Source: Diogma glabrata (lineage: Eukaryota > Arthropoda > Insecta > Diptera > Cylindrotomidae). From it: a stretch of 64,000 nt of DNA. Positions 45,974-58,710 of this stretch are shown here, piece by piece; position 1 is the stretch's first letter, and every line of letters begins with the position of its first letter. The stretch covers positions 71,012,019 through 71,076,018 of the forward strand of contig OY856186.1 in NCBI GenBank assembly GCA_963693315.1. Direction: 5' to 3'. A program made the position numbers and the translations under genes. The notes below the pieces were generated by a model. It ran no database searches and was not told where the DNA came from. It was given only the letters and a program-made list of their open reading frames with translations.

Positions 45974-46300
45974 CGGACGTATTTACCTTTGCTTCACCCT
46001 TTTCCTCCTTCCCTCACAACCGCATTAGCTTAACCATCTCCTACAGACTCTTCTTTTAACTTTTAACTCTTTTCATTACAGGGACTCAACGCTACGGTGC
46101 TGGCAGCGTAAAAATAAAATTTTAATCTAGTTTAAGTAAATATAATAATATCTCTTTTAAAATATATCTGTTTATATATTCGTAGTTATAATTTTATAGT
46201 ATTTATTAGGCTTAATTCTAGTCTTAAGTTTTCAATTACATACTTTTAACTATAAATATGAATTATAAAATGAAAATTGCACCAATAAATGAAATAATAA
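45974..46300 (+). other. LINE A 3' UTR
   Basis: Noncoding C/T-rich sequence after the stop (CTTCACCCTTTTCCTCCTT) passes into AT-rich sequence. Several AATAAA-like words lie near 46285-46305. No clean tail marks the end. Confidence 0.5.
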
Positions 46301-46564
46301 TAAATGAGAAAATGTTTAAACTTTAAAAATGTTTATCATTCTCATCAGAACTAGCCGACTAGATAAACTACCAAAAAATGTCAACGCTAAATATAAACCA
46401 AAAATTAGGTTACAACTCTAGCGAAGTATAAAAAACAAAAAATTTACATAAACATATATTTAATAGATTCAGGTTTAGTCAATTAATTTCTCTAGTGATC
46501 ACTGTTTTGTTATACTCTAGACATACTAGTATTGAATAACAAAGTCGTATCGGCGAGAAGAAGA

Positions 46565-46808
46565 TGACTAGTCTTCACTCTGTATTTCCTGATGAATTTT
46601 CCCCTCAGGCATTTAAAGAAAATGTCCATCATCATTTAAAACAATTAGTATAGTTATCCCTATATCCTCAATCCTCATTCCTTCCATTTTCCTCATCCCC
46701 TTCCTTTATAATTGACATGGTATCTTCGGATATTCAAAGAGTCTGAATAATGAATATTTCATATTTAGTGTGCTAAACATGTCTAACTAATTAATTAAAA
46801 AAATTACT
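46565..46808 (+). repeat. 3' end fragment of a second LINE B copy
   Basis: It matches 33018-33236 closely: CCTCAGGCATTTAAAGAAAA, GGTATCTTCGGATATTCAAA and GTGCTAAACATGTCTAACTA all recur, including the last codons of ORF2 and the 3' UTR. Only about 240 bp is present, so it is a 5'-truncated copy with a degraded A tail. Confidence 0.93.
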
Positions 46809-46809
46809 G

Positions 46810-49800
46810 GTTCGAAACTTACGCATCTGGAGTAAATTTGGGGCACATGAATAGGAAATCGGATTGCTGTAAAAGTTATAATTTCATGATCATCAGGACT
46901 TTAATCTCACATTCGGGAAAAGTATTATTGATATTTCTGTTATAGTTTGAAGTGCGGCATGAACTAATAAAGATTAAATGTATCCCATTCAGCACAAACC
47001 AATTAATAAAGTTCTCTCACAGCGCAAGCAACATAAGAAAACGAAAAATGCAATGAGAAAATTTCTCTCTTGCCACTGTATCGCTAAAAAAGCGATTTGT
47101 AAACGAAAATTAAAAACTAAAATCAGTCGGCATTTGAATTTCAAGAGAAATCAAAAGAAAATTATTTTATCTAATTAAAAAAAAATTCAAATCACATTTT
47201 GCGGTCATTAACAATTAAAGAAAATGGCGGTAGGCCGGTAGGTATTAAAATAAAATATAATCTGGAAAGAAAATTTGAAGGCCATTCTTTCCGTGTTGTG
47301 TTAGTGGAGATTGGATTCCTATGTCAAGAATCTAATCCTCCCTTTTGGGGATTCTAGGTGATGTTTTGAGGCACGCATGTTTTTTTTTTATTTTATTCTA
47401 AATTTCTTGTAACTGAGGTCGGTCGAAAGAACCTTCGCTCCAGTGAGCTAGTGGCAGGGTGATCGTGTACACGGACTTGCACGGTCTACCAGACCTTCTA
47501 CTACATTGTCAATGCTAAGTTTTCTTCGTGGCTCATCAGCATTACAACAACCGTTAACCGGGCACATATTCAACAGCATTGGTGAATTGAATTATTATTG
47601 ACACTAATCAGTTTTTGATACTATATTTGTCATTCATCAGCAACAACCGTTAACCTTGCAAATATCATCGATCAACATTATTGCTAATGCTAAGTGTTGT
47701 CGTCGTTCAACAGTATTTGGCGAATTAATATATATTAGGATCCTAACATCATCATCGTCAACAGCAGGTGACTAGTATATTAATCATCATTTAGAATATC
47801 CTGAGTATCGTCGTCAACGTCGGATTTTGTCGGATATCTCTTTTTTGATTATATATCTCATACAGTTTAAACGATAATAATAATTGCTATTTTTTAGGGT
47901 CCAACCAAATTCATTGTTTGTGGATTCGATGAGGTTAGGCGCGTTCGATTTGACTGAAACAACTGATTGTTATGAAACAAATGAAAAAAACTGAAGTGAA
48001 GTTAGCGTTCGATTACAAATTTTCACTTAAACTACAAAAATTGAGCAACTGAAGTAAAGTTTTGATTTTGCAGATTAATATTTGAAGTTATTATTGGAAA
48101 AAAATTTAATTTAAACTGTATTGTGAAATAATGGTTATCGTTGAAAATATAGAATCTCAATTTAAACATACATTTATTTATTATTATTTATTTAAATATA
48201 CTAAAATAAATAATATGATTTATACTAAAATAAAAAGTTCAAAAATTGTTTACAGTAAAAAATTCTTTCCGGTTGAGATCAGAAACTTTAGCTTTGATGG
48301 AAGTGTATGGTCAATACAAGGACAATTTTGACCACGTACTTAAAAAAAACATGTGTGGATGATAGCCACGCATTTACAAGCGCTTGATATAATGGTAAAT
48401 ATAAGAGTTTCAACCCCTAAATTTAACCTCGTATATATAATTACGGTGACGATATTTTAGGAAACGAATTGAGGACAAACAAATTAAACATTAGGTTCTT
48501 GTGAATTTGTGGCAACATGGTAAATATGGTTAGTTAAAGCAGAGTCACAACGTTTATGAATATCTGTCTTTTTCATATTCTTTGCACGAACATAATACTT
48601 GTGAAACAAATATCGTGTAAAGGACAAAAGTAGTTGTAATACGAATCCCACTTAGTAACGACGTGTTTTCAAAATAAAATAAATAAAAAAAAACAAGTCT
48701 ATAGTTTTGAAATGGTGTTCAGTTACAATTCAACAAGTTATAATAATAATTAAACAAGTGGTGACAGCGAAAGGATAAAAAAGAAAAATGCTTTAATTAA
48801 ATCAGTGCTAATAACTCAAATTTTATTTTTGGTGGAACGAATTTAAAAAAAAATTAAAATAAATTTCTACATAAGTTTTAAAATACTAATGTTGATTTCG
48901 TTTGGTTCGTTCAAAAAAAAATATGGTGAACAAAATGAATGTTAGAAATAAAAAAATAAAAAAAAAATTAAATCAACAAATGGCTGAAAAAATTGTTCAT
49001 CTTCGTGCAGTTGAAATTCAGAAGTTGTAACGTCTGGTTCCTAACAAATTAAATAACAACAAACATTTCCAATATTTCATTTTTTTTCTTCTCAATAAAA
49101 AAATTCATAATTCGATTTCTCAAAGAACTAAAATTTTCAAATTCAATTATAACTAAAATTTAATTTTTGGTTTTGGAGTGCGGTAATCAATTATAACATT
49201 CAAACAACTAAATGAAACGAAAACAAATTATTAAACTCACTCATAACGAAAAACAAATTAAACGAGAAATGTATTTTTTTGGAATGTTGCTGAGCTTGTT
49301 CTTTTGTACACAAATGATTATAAATGCCACAATGGCTAGAGATATAATTAATTGGTGTTTAACCTTTAAAGTAAAAACATTGTACTTTGATGAATATAAG
49401 AAATAATATATTTCTATTTTTTGAATGTTAAACTAAAAACAAGTGTGTACATAAAAAACCTAAATTTGTGATGGAAGTGATGAGAAGATTTTTTTAATTA
49501 AAAGAAAAAATTGAAAATATGAACAAAAAAAAACTCTTTGTTTGTATCCGAAATGTTTTACAATGTTTGCTTGAAACACAACCTCCATATTGTCTGACAA
49601 GCGTAGTTTGCGTTTTTTTTCATGTGTTAAATCGAAATGAACAACTAGACCTTGAACTCAATCTTCATTACTCTATTATAACCTATATTATTTTGTTACA
49701 ATAAACGTCATTTGATGTGAATAATATTAATCAAAAATATATTTTTTTTACATTAGTTTAGTGCAAGAAATATACCATCACAAAGAATCAAAAATTGTAT
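46810..49800. other. Stretch with no supported gene
   Basis: Small frames at 46978-47178, 48131-48331, 49212-49406 and 49519-49704 are Lys-, Asn- and Ile-rich without recognised domains. CAACAACCGTTAACC occurs twice (47546 and 47642). Nothing else stands out. Confidence 0.45.
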
Positions 49801-49803
49801 TGG

Positions 49804-49845
49804 TCCAAATACATGTGCAGAGTTCTGCATGCAGCGAAATTAGAA
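49804..49845. repeat. Left arms of the hairpin sequence that received the hAT element
   Basis: GCAGCGAAATTAGAA (49831-49845) is the exact reverse complement of 53084-53098. CCAAATACATGTGCAG (49805-49820) is mirrored at 53619-53635 with one extra base. The hAT element lies between the inner arms. Confidence 0.85.
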
Positions 49846-49865
49846 CATGTGTTGTTATATGAGGG

Positions 49866-52800
49866 TAGGGTATGCAATGCCGATTATCGAGTACCCGGGT
49901 ACCCGGGTATTTGCATCTATTTTCACATACTCGATTACCCGGGTAATTTTCGTTGAATACCCGGGTAGTTTCGATTAATTGAATAGCAATTATAAATGTA
50001 TAAAAACTGTTTACAAAACTATAAAACATGCATAAAAATACCCAAAAACTATTCTACTGATTGAAAGATGTCGTTAATTGATGAAGTTATATATCGATTA
50101 GTTTTTCGTTCTATACATATCGTTCTATTGTGAATTGTGATGAATTTTTGTGAGTTCGGTCAATATTCAAAAATTGTTTATATTAAAATTTTGTTTGATG
50201 TTTTATCACCTGTGAATTTCAAATCTGTTGAAAAAATAATAAAAAATAATAAATAATAAAAAAATAATTTTGTGAACAGTTATAATTGTCTTAGTCACTC
50301 ATAAAATAGAAGCAAGGTGAGACTTTGACTTCCATTTAACTTTAAATGTTTTTTCATGTGTTCTTATTTAATTTTAGGAGATTTTCAGTGAATTGAAAAT
50401 TAGTATTGACAACAAAATTTGATATCTTTAGAGTTTCGAAACACATCAATTATAAGAAGTCATAAATTAATAAATACAGCAGGGTGTTGCTGTTGAACTT
50501 TTGAATGATTACTATTATTTTATGTTTTTTAATGGTATTTAATGTTTATTGCTGTTATTTCATGTTGTTGTTTAAGGAATGAGGATATGGTTGGGCTTTG
50601 AAATTGTAGTTGGTTCGTTAAATTTTTTTTAGAGGTTTACTAATTTTATTTTAGAATTTTAATTTTGTGTTTGTAAAATAGAAATAGATTTGAAATTTAC
50701 AATCTAAAATTATTAAATATTTTTACATTTTAGTATTCGAGTAATTATAATAATCATTTAATATATATACTATACAAACTACACATAGTCAAATACTAGT
50801 TACTACACAAAATGCAAACCCCGTCTTCATCATCTAAGAAATCATTCGTATGGGATCATTTCAAAAAACAAGGTAAATGGGAATCAAAATGCAATATTTG
50901 CAATTTGTTGATTCAACGCCCAGGAGGAAATACGACTGGCATGCTAAACCATTTAAAAACACATGGCATCAACTTAAGGAAAAAGAAATTGGATTTTGAC
51001 GTTAGCAGTGTTGATATTGAAGGAAGTATAACCACACCACCGTCAAGTAAGTTATTAAAAACATCAGATTCAGGAATCTTCTGTTATGTTAGTCGGGAAT
51101 CTTTAAATCGCATACTAGCGAAATGTGCTGCAATTGATGGGTTTAGTTTTAGAGGAATAACAACATCTGATGCTATTAGAGGCTATGTAAGCAGTCGCAA
51201 TTATAATATGCCAAAAAGCGAAAACACAGTCAGAAAACACGTTGTTCAATATTTTGATGAAAAAAAATTAGAACTCAACAAAATTTTAACTCAACATAAA
51301 AAGAAGGGTATACGTTTTAGTATAACAGTTGACGAATGGAGCGATATACGTATGCGAAGATACATTAATGTGACTCTTCATACAGTGAACACTAATCCGT
51401 TTGTTCTTGGGCTGGTACCTATCAAAAGCTCTTGCGACGCAAAAACTACCGAAAGTTTAATCAAAGGGCGGTTAAACGAATTTGGAATTAATATGGATGT
51501 TGATGTAGTGGGTTCCACTCATGATGGTGCGGCTGTTATGGTGAAATACGGGAAAAATATAGCCGCCATATCTCAGTTGTGTTATAATCATGCAATTCAC
51601 CTAGCCGTTGTAGATGTTTTCTACAAAAAAAACTCATCCGCACCTCAGAGTGAAGAAGACGTGCAGTCTGAATGTGATAATAAAGAAGACGATGATCAAG
51701 ATGATTTTTCAGATGACGCTGACGATGATGATTTCCCAAAACAACATGTTGAAAACAGTAAACTTTTTTAAGATGATGGGAATTTAAAATTTGATGGTAT
51801 TACCAACGACGAATTACTAGCGCCACCGATCCGGAGAGATATAGGGATTATACTCAAAAACGTTCGAAAAGTTGTAAAATTTTTCAAATATTCCGCAGTC
51901 AGAAATAGTGTTCTTCAGAAACATGTAAGACTGCAAGAAGGAAAAGAACTAAAATTGTTACTTGATTGTAAAACAAGATGGAATTCTATTATTCCTATGA
52001 TAAATCGATTTTTGCTCTTAAAAAATAGCATTAATAAAGCATTGTCTGAGCTTGGAGATGCATACCTTATAGAAAATCATGTTAATATGTTAAATGAACT
52101 ATCCGCAACTCTTCAACCTATCGAACTTACCATAAAAGAGCTAAGTAAACAAGATAGTACTCTACTTACAGCAGAAGGAGCTTGTATATATCTAATAAGG
52201 AAGCTAGAAACCACAAATACTTCTTTATCTAAAGAGCTCAAAGATGCAGTGAAAAGAAGAATAGATGAAAGACGTAATAAAGACGTCATATCATTAATAT
52301 TGTATTTGAATAGTGGCAATTATTCCAGTACGAACATATTCCACGAAAAAAAACAATCAAAACCTTAGCGAGCGGGATATATGAGAGGTTGTTTGGCGAG
52401 ACTGATCGTTTACATGAAGATCATATTGAGCCTGAAATAAACGAGAGCATCGGTATCATATCAAACGATTATGATGAACTTCAGGAAACAATACAATCTA
52501 TAATGAACGTACCTGAAGACGTGAGCTCGTCTAGGCTCAGAACAGAGTTTGAGAGAGAAATCAAATTAATTGAAGGAAATAATTTCAGAGCTTGCTCACT
52601 ATAAGACCAACATCAACAGCTAATGAGCGTGTGTTTTCGATATCGCAAAATTTCATTACAAAAATAAGAAACAACTTAAGCACCAACACTTTAAACGCTT
52701 TGGTGTTTTTAAAATATTACTTTTTGTATGAAAAATTGTGTTAATTTGCCTAATTTGCCAAGCCAAAATTTGTTATAAATAAAATTTTATTTTTGTAGTT

Positions 52801-53042
52801 TATTGATTAATATATTATGCTGAAATATAATGTTATAAATAAATAATATAATTTTATTGTTGAAATTATGTTCTAATGTGTTTTTACTTAATATTCTGAT
52901 GAAAAAAAAACCAAAAGTGTACAAACAAATTTTTATAGTAGAAATTTTTGTTAAGACCCGGGTACCCGGGTTACCCGGGCATTAAAAATATAAATAATCG
53001 ACTACCCGGGTACTTAGAAAGTCGAGTATTTTGAGCACCCTA
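49866..53042 (+). mobile_element. hAT transposon with BED-finger transposase
   Basis: TATGAGGG at 49858-49865 is repeated exactly at 53043-53050, the 8-bp duplication of hAT elements. The ends are TAGGGTATGC and GAGCACCCTA. Both ends carry the palindromic word TACCCGGGTA repeatedly (49891-49970 and 52955-53015), likely subterminal binding sites. At 3,177 bp the length is usual for an autonomous hAT. The transposase it encodes is broken. Confidence 0.97.
50812..52744 (+). pseudogene. hAT transposase, one stop and at least two frame disruptions
   Basis: ATG 50812. A BED zinc finger comes first (WESKCNICNLLI, then GMLNHLKTHGI: Cys-x2-Cys and His-x4-His, residues about 25-53). The catalytic domain includes ITVDEWSDIRMRRYINVTLH (first Asp) and STHDGAAVMVKYG with LCYNHAIHLAVVDVFY. 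A TAA at 51769 interrupts, and the same frame resumes with LLDCKTRWNSIIPMINRF (Cys/Arg/Trp block). A frameshift falls in an A8 run (52346-52353), then GIYERLFGETDRL. A second break near 52590 precedes the hATC dimerization end, TIRPTSTANERVFSISQNF and LNALVFLKYYF, stop at 52742. An internal deletion before TIRPTS is likely. Confidence 0.93.
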
Positions 53043-53050
53043 TATGAGGG

Positions 53051-55490
53051 CAATTACATAAAAATTCTGCAAGATATCTCTAATTCTAATTTCGCTGCAC
53101 AGAGGCAGTGCTACTACAATAAAAAAACAAAAACTACTTGAAAACTCAGATAAAAATGGATTATTTTGACATTTTGTTTGAAAATGAATTATTTTTTTTA
53201 TAACTCAAATAAAAATGAAAGATATTTTTTTGAAAATGAAAATATTTTTGTAATGATTATTTGTTTATAAAGATATTCAAATATTGTAAATAATCCAAAT
53301 TATAAAATAATTAAAACTAATATTGTTAATAAATAAATTTTTGGGAAAGGATTATCGGAAACAGTGGTATATGTAATTTGAACTTAAATTTTAATTTAGA
53401 CATAAACGTTTTTACAGGCAACGATTCAATTATTTTCTTCTATCTTTCAATTAAAAAGACAGTTTTCTTTAAATTGCGACAACTTTCACTTATAACTATT
53501 TCATAATACGTAAGAACACGGACTTCCATTGTTACAAAAATTCTGCACGTCAAATATATAAAAATTTTGCACATCTATTTTAGATGCAGATATGCATGCA
53601 GCACTGCGTGCAGACTTTCTGCACATGTATTTTGGGCATATATATGGAGAATACACCAGGTAAATCCAAACTCCAATTATTTTTGCGAAATTAGACAACG
53701 AATATGAACTGTAATAAGATTGATTTGGAGGAAATTGTGAGCCTAAATTTAAAGCTCAGTAACGTTGGCTGAAATCTATATTCGTGTAGATCAGTACGTG
53801 GTATCATAACTAAACCATTAGACGAATATCTGCTTATTGCGAAAGTGGCACATTTTTGTTGCCTTGTATTTGCTGAAGATCTTCACGTCCACTATAATAT
53901 CGTTATGTTAAACAGCGTTCGTGGCATAAATATAATTGTTGGCTGAAGAAAACAAAAAATATAACCTGTCGTATAATACATATTGATTGAAAGTTGACAC
54001 CAAGGAAAACTACAATCAACAACATTGCCTTTTATCAATTCACTCGATGTTAATTCTAGTTTGCATGTTAGATTAATAAATTAATTTTGTTTGTTTTCAA
54101 AGCCATAATGAAATGTCATAAATAAATTATCTTTGTTCTTAAGAGATCTTTTGTTGGGTTAGAGTCCGCTTTTAAGTCCGTCTATTTGTTTATATATAAA
54201 ATTAGTAAAATTCCCTTGGATATATAGATACCGTAGTCCTACGTTTCAGCACCCTAAATTATTATATTTTATTTTTTAAGTTGGTATTTGTATTTTGTAC
54301 TTTGTAATAATCATCGAAACTTTTTACAGTCCATTTTAATAATTTAAAGGATAAACAACGAATGAAAAATTAAATATCAATAAATATAAAAATACATAAA
54401 ACAAACACAGTGTTTAGATTACAAACTATAAGTTAAGGAAAATATATATATATAAATTAAAACATTGTGTTATTGTTTATAAGTTGCTAAGAAAAACTAC
54501 AGCAGTTTTTGAATAAAAACAAACTAAAAGTGATTAATTAAAGTATTCTTACATCCCAAATAAAAGTTGTTTATCAAATAGAAGTGGTATTATTTGCAGT
54601 TTTATCTAAACTTGTGAAAGCTAACCAAAACTTATCACAAAGAGCTTCCCTCATTTCTTTGGGAAATAAGAACGTCCCGGTTGGAGATTGAGTGTAGCCG
54701 ATCAACAGATATATCAATAATCATATCAGTTAATTAAAAGCACTGCATCTTCCACACGCGGAAGTGTCACCAGCCTTCAAAGCACTATATTGTAGTACTA
54801 ATAAATTATAAGATTAGTAGTGTAATATAAACAATAACATTTGCACTACATTTTGCTATATTTTTGGGTGTTAACCAAATAAAAAACGAAAATAAAAGTA
54901 GACAATATCAATGTACAACTTTGGAGAGAAGATAAACGCTGAATTATAGCTTCAATCAATTGGATTACTGATGACAATATTGAAAACTCGATGAGTACCA
55001 AATTTTACTATTAAATTTTTTTGTTTTTTTTTTTAAATAATGCCTTCGAATAATCGAAATTATAGATTAAATAGAATTTAAAAAATAACAATATTCCCAC
55101 ATTAAAATTAAATCTAAGAACTATTTTTCTATTATTACAAATATAAAAATACGTAAAAAATTATTTTTTTTTGCAATTAAATCGGAGGTAGTATTGTTTA
55201 GTTACATTGAAAGTTAAAAAAAAAATCATTTTTGAATTTTGCTGAAAGAAAATAATAATTGTTATAATTAACACTGTTTGCCGTTGGCACTTGGCGTAAG
55301 TTTTCAAATAACATAATGAAACGACTTTTTTCTCATTATCATCATATATTGATTTGAAATATCGAATATTGTTTATATTTTGAAATGTATTTTAATTTTA
55401 CTGAAATGGTAGTACATTTCGTTGTGGTTTTGTAGTGTGTCACAATTGTTTTTCTTATTTTACCTAATATATCGAAATTTTTACCATGAT
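53051..55490. other. Stretch with no supported gene
   Basis: It includes several TTCTGCA/TGCAGA words at 53064-53640 belonging to the hairpin sequence that received the hAT. The rest is AT-rich noncoding. Confidence 0.45.
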
Positions 55491-55497
55491 TATTACC

Positions 55498-56482
55498 TCA
55501 GTACCTCGATTCTGGTTCTGTGAGAAAAAATGAAGTGGAATGGAATTATTTTTTTTATCGAATTTTGATTTCTCACTAAATAATTCCATTCCACTAAATG
55601 GTATTCTCGTTCTCTTTTCGAGATATCGTTTTTAGTACAAGTTCTAAACTAGTACAAATTTTTAAAAATGGAATTAATCTGTCAGTTTATTTACTGTTTT
55701 TTATTTGTGTTTCTCTCGTTAGTTAGTTTAACTGTAAAATTATTCTTTAATTATTCTTTATTGCGTTGAGAATTGATGTTAAAAAGAAACACATCGTGAA
55801 AGTACTTTAGTGTGTTTCATGTATTGTACGTTTGATGAAACTGTTGTTGAAGAAATCCTTATAACGATTAGAACAATAGAGTATATAAAAATTATTTAGA
55901 TTTTTAATGTCTATGGAACATGGAACGTTGATGGAACTATGTTGATGGAACATTCAACCATTTCAATTTTTAATGATAAACCTTCCAAAACCACAAACGA
56001 ACTGTTACAGAATATTGTACTTCTTGAACTTGACAGGCTATTTAATTAATAGTAGACAACATTTATTGATAAATACATTTACTATAATTATTTAATTATG
56101 TATTTAAAAGATAACTATAATTTTAATTTAAACTAATCCTGCTACTGACATAATCTAAGTAAATGACTAATTTATATAAACTTAAAAGAAAAAATGTGTT
56201 TCGGGAAACATGGGCAAAAATCACCACAAATCAACTAAAATATCTTTTTGATTTATCGTAATCTTTTTTCGACATTTTTTCTCTATTTTTGTGCTTCTTT
56301 ACAAAATTTCAAAGCAAATAATCTCATTTCATATACAAATTTGTTGACGAGATAATTTGACAGTTCATCCCACAAATTCGGAATTTATTTTCTCATTCGA
56401 CTGCACCGGAATACAAAAAACTCATTTAGTACAAAATTTTACTCCACGAAATAATTCCATACAACCAGAATCTAGCTACTCA
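55498..56482. mobile_element. Probable TIR element of about 1 kb
   Basis: CTCAGTACCTCGATTCTGG at 55498 is mirrored by CCAGAATCTAGCTACTCAG ending at 56482 (15 of 19). Just inside the left end is an 18-bp perfect inverted pair (55534-55551 and 55578-55595, AGTGGAATGGAATTATTT), and a related word, AAATAATTCCAT, lies near the right end (56449). No coding sequence is seen, and the target duplication is undetermined (TA possible). Confidence 0.5.
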
Positions 56483-56484
56483 GA

Positions 56485-56950
56485 TCTAAAACTCACAATA
56501 CTAATAGTTTTGAAAAAAGTAAAATAAATTTCAAAAATATTGAACCTATTCAAGAACTGTATGAAATAAATCAGGCAGTGAATACAGTAGTTAACCATAT
56601 TTTGGATAGTTCGTTTAGAGGAATTGAAAATTCCAAAATGACTTTGGATTTGAATCAGGCATTGAAAATCATTTCCGGATTCTCTGGAATTGAGGATGCA
56701 GATCAATTTATTGCAGCTTGTGAATTAGTAAGCAAACCTTTAAATAATGATGCAGATAAAGAACTTTTGTTGAATTTAATCAAAACCAAATTATCGAGAA
56801 AAGCTTATACTGCAATTATATACAAAAATATTCCAAATTTCGAAAAATTATGCGAAGAGCTGGAGAATCAATTTAAATAAAACCTTTCTACTGAATAGTT
56901 ACAAACTTCTCTTGGTCTAATTCAGCAGCACCCATTTGAAGATAGAAGTG
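56485..56950 (+). pseudogene. Gypsy-like gag (capsid) fragment
   Basis: The text FKNIEPIQELYEINQAVNTV leads into ALKIISGFSGIEDADQFIAA, LLNLIKTKLSRKAYTAII and FEKLCEELENQF, then a stop and LQTSLGLIQQHPFEDRSVKW. This is the order of Gypsy/Ty3-type capsid: a Phe-Ser-Gly start, a Phe-Ile-x-x-Cys helix, Ile-Lys-Thr-Lys-Leu-x-Gly/Arg-Lys-Ala, then Leu-x-x-x-Phe. There is no zinc knuckle or pol after it. Confidence 0.75.
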
Positions 56951-57299
56951 TAAAGTGGATGGTAAACCCACCCCAAATATCAACCATCCTGTTCGCACCA
57001 ATATGCTTAAATAGAAGAAACTAAATATTAATAATAAGTCAACATTAATTAAAAAGAATTTCCTCACAAAACCTTAAAATTCACTGGATGTCAAATTCGG
57101 TAAACAAAAACAGTCCTAGACACACTCAGTTTAATCGTTAAGTTTTTTTTATATTGTGGAACTTATGTCATATTTCATTTAAAGGTGGAACTTCTTTTTA
57201 TTTATGTCAGTTGACAGCACTGAAAGCATTTATTTCTATTATATAAGTAAGAATTTTTTGAGATTATGCTCTCTTTTCTGTATTCATCGTTTATACAAA

Positions 57300-57667
57300 T
57301 TGATTGATTGATTGATTGATTGATTGGACTGTAGGACCAAGCACTAGGCGAGACTCCCGGATTACGACCGGGCCACTTTCTACAGTCGTTTTACATATAA
57401 CAATAGGTAAGGATAGGTAGGTAATTGTTAGTTAGGAGTGAACGGCCCGGTTACAGACACCTGGCAAATCGTATCTAGCTACTACTGTTACGAGACAATC
57501 ACAAGGACAATCACCTATACATATAATCTGCAATCGTCAATCAGCAATCCCGTATCTAAAATTTCTCGCCTGCAATCTCCAGTCGGAAACCTGTTATTCA
57601 TGTAATTTATTAGTATAATAGGATGATGACTAAATTGTAGTCCTCTGCACTCTCCAATCTGAATTCA
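57300..57667 (-). repeat. Dispersed repeat A, copy 2
   Basis: Reverse-complement copy of 20551-20930. The (TTGA)n run at 57299-57326 is its tail. GACTGTAGGACCAAGCACTA, CCCGGATTACGACCGGGCC and CAATCTCCAGTCGGAAACC are shared. It ends within about 25 bp of the truncated LINE D. Confidence 0.92.
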
Positions 57668-57712
57668 TGTTATTAAAATCAATTAAAGCAAAAAAATTAA
57701 TTGGTGTCCACC

Positions 57713-58710
57713 TATTTATATCAACGGAGCAAGCGCCAAATCTATTTTGGGTTTAATAAAAAAATTTCTCGAACGAAGTTAATATAAAAATCCATAACAC
57801 GGGTTATGGTAAATTAAAAGTATTTCTAGATTCAGTAGATATCCACACAAAGACAATTAATTTTTTTTTTTAAAGACCGAAAAGCGGACGCTTTTACGTT
57901 CACGCCTAAAGAACTGAGAAAGGAGATATTACTACTTAAAGGAATAAGTGGCGGATATACGGAGGAGGAGATAAAAAATGAAATGTTGGCGGAATGTCCG
58001 AATATAAAGTTCTCTAAAATTCAACAATTTACAACTCCCTATACAAAAAGAGCTAACACACAACTGAATATGTACACCTTACAGCTCGAAACAGGTCAAA
58101 ACCTCAGTGAATTGTTAAACATTAAATACCTGTTTCACCAGAGGATTCATTTCGAGAAACTAAAAAAACAGAAATCATACAATGCTTCAGGTGCCAAAGA
58201 TTTGGGCATATAAGCCAAAACTGTGCATTTAACAAGAGATGTGTGAAATGTGGAGATAACCATGAAGCAGGCCAATGTGCAAGAGAAAAGGGAAACCAAG
58301 AAAATAAACCGGCTGCCTGCATAAACTGCGGCAAGGAAGGTCACCCGGCAAACTACCGAGGATGTGAAGCATTTATTAAATTCAAGAACAACCGGGATAT
58401 AAACAAAGGAAAGGTAAGAGACCTCCTAAACGCTAGAAAGGAAAGCGTCCTTAGGACCATAAACAACTTCACAACGCCAAACAGATCATTCGCAGATGTT
58501 ATCAACCCAAATAGAGATAAAAACCCTGACAACAGCGAAAACTACATTTCAGACTTCTTTAATGAGTCCAACAAATTATTCTACATGCCTCTTGGTACTT
58601 TGTTAGATAAAATCAACCAATTCTGGCCGAATTACATGAGAATCGAAAACAAAGGTCAAAAAACAGCTGAATACCTACAATTCATCATTTCTCTTACCCC
58701 AAAAATAAAT
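57713..58710 (+). pseudogene. LINE D ORF1, C-terminal part with zinc knuckles
   Basis: PPIYINGASAKSILGLIKKF starts the visible text, then KELRKEILLLKGISGGYTEE, the pre-knuckle domain, ending with LFHQRIHFEKLKK. After a frameshift near 58150 come CFRCQRFGHISQNC, RCVKCGDNHEAGQC and CINCGKEGHPANYRGC (three CCHC-type knuckles), then NNFTTPNRSFADVINPN. The N-terminal part is missing. ORF1 runs into ORF2 in the same frame, so its own stop may be lost. Confidence 0.85.

Larger units (their letters stand above)
28336..46300 (+). mobile_element. LINE A, a jockey-like LINE in four pieces
   Basis: Pieces are ORF1 (28336-29118 and 33237-33836) and ORF2 (33880-34989, 43203-44222, 45294-45973), with a 3' UTR to about 46300. 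Each break resumes the same protein at the point where it stopped, with LINE B, an 8.2-kb TIR element and a foldback element between the pieces. Sequence similarity to LINE D (57.7-61.8 kb) confirms the order. It has many stops and frameshifts and is the oldest layer. Confidence 0.8.

Noticed and set aside
48131..49704. Four small Lys/Ile/Asn-rich frames, one with a possible membrane segment
   Set aside because: Expected by chance at this base composition; no start context, homology or neighbours support them.
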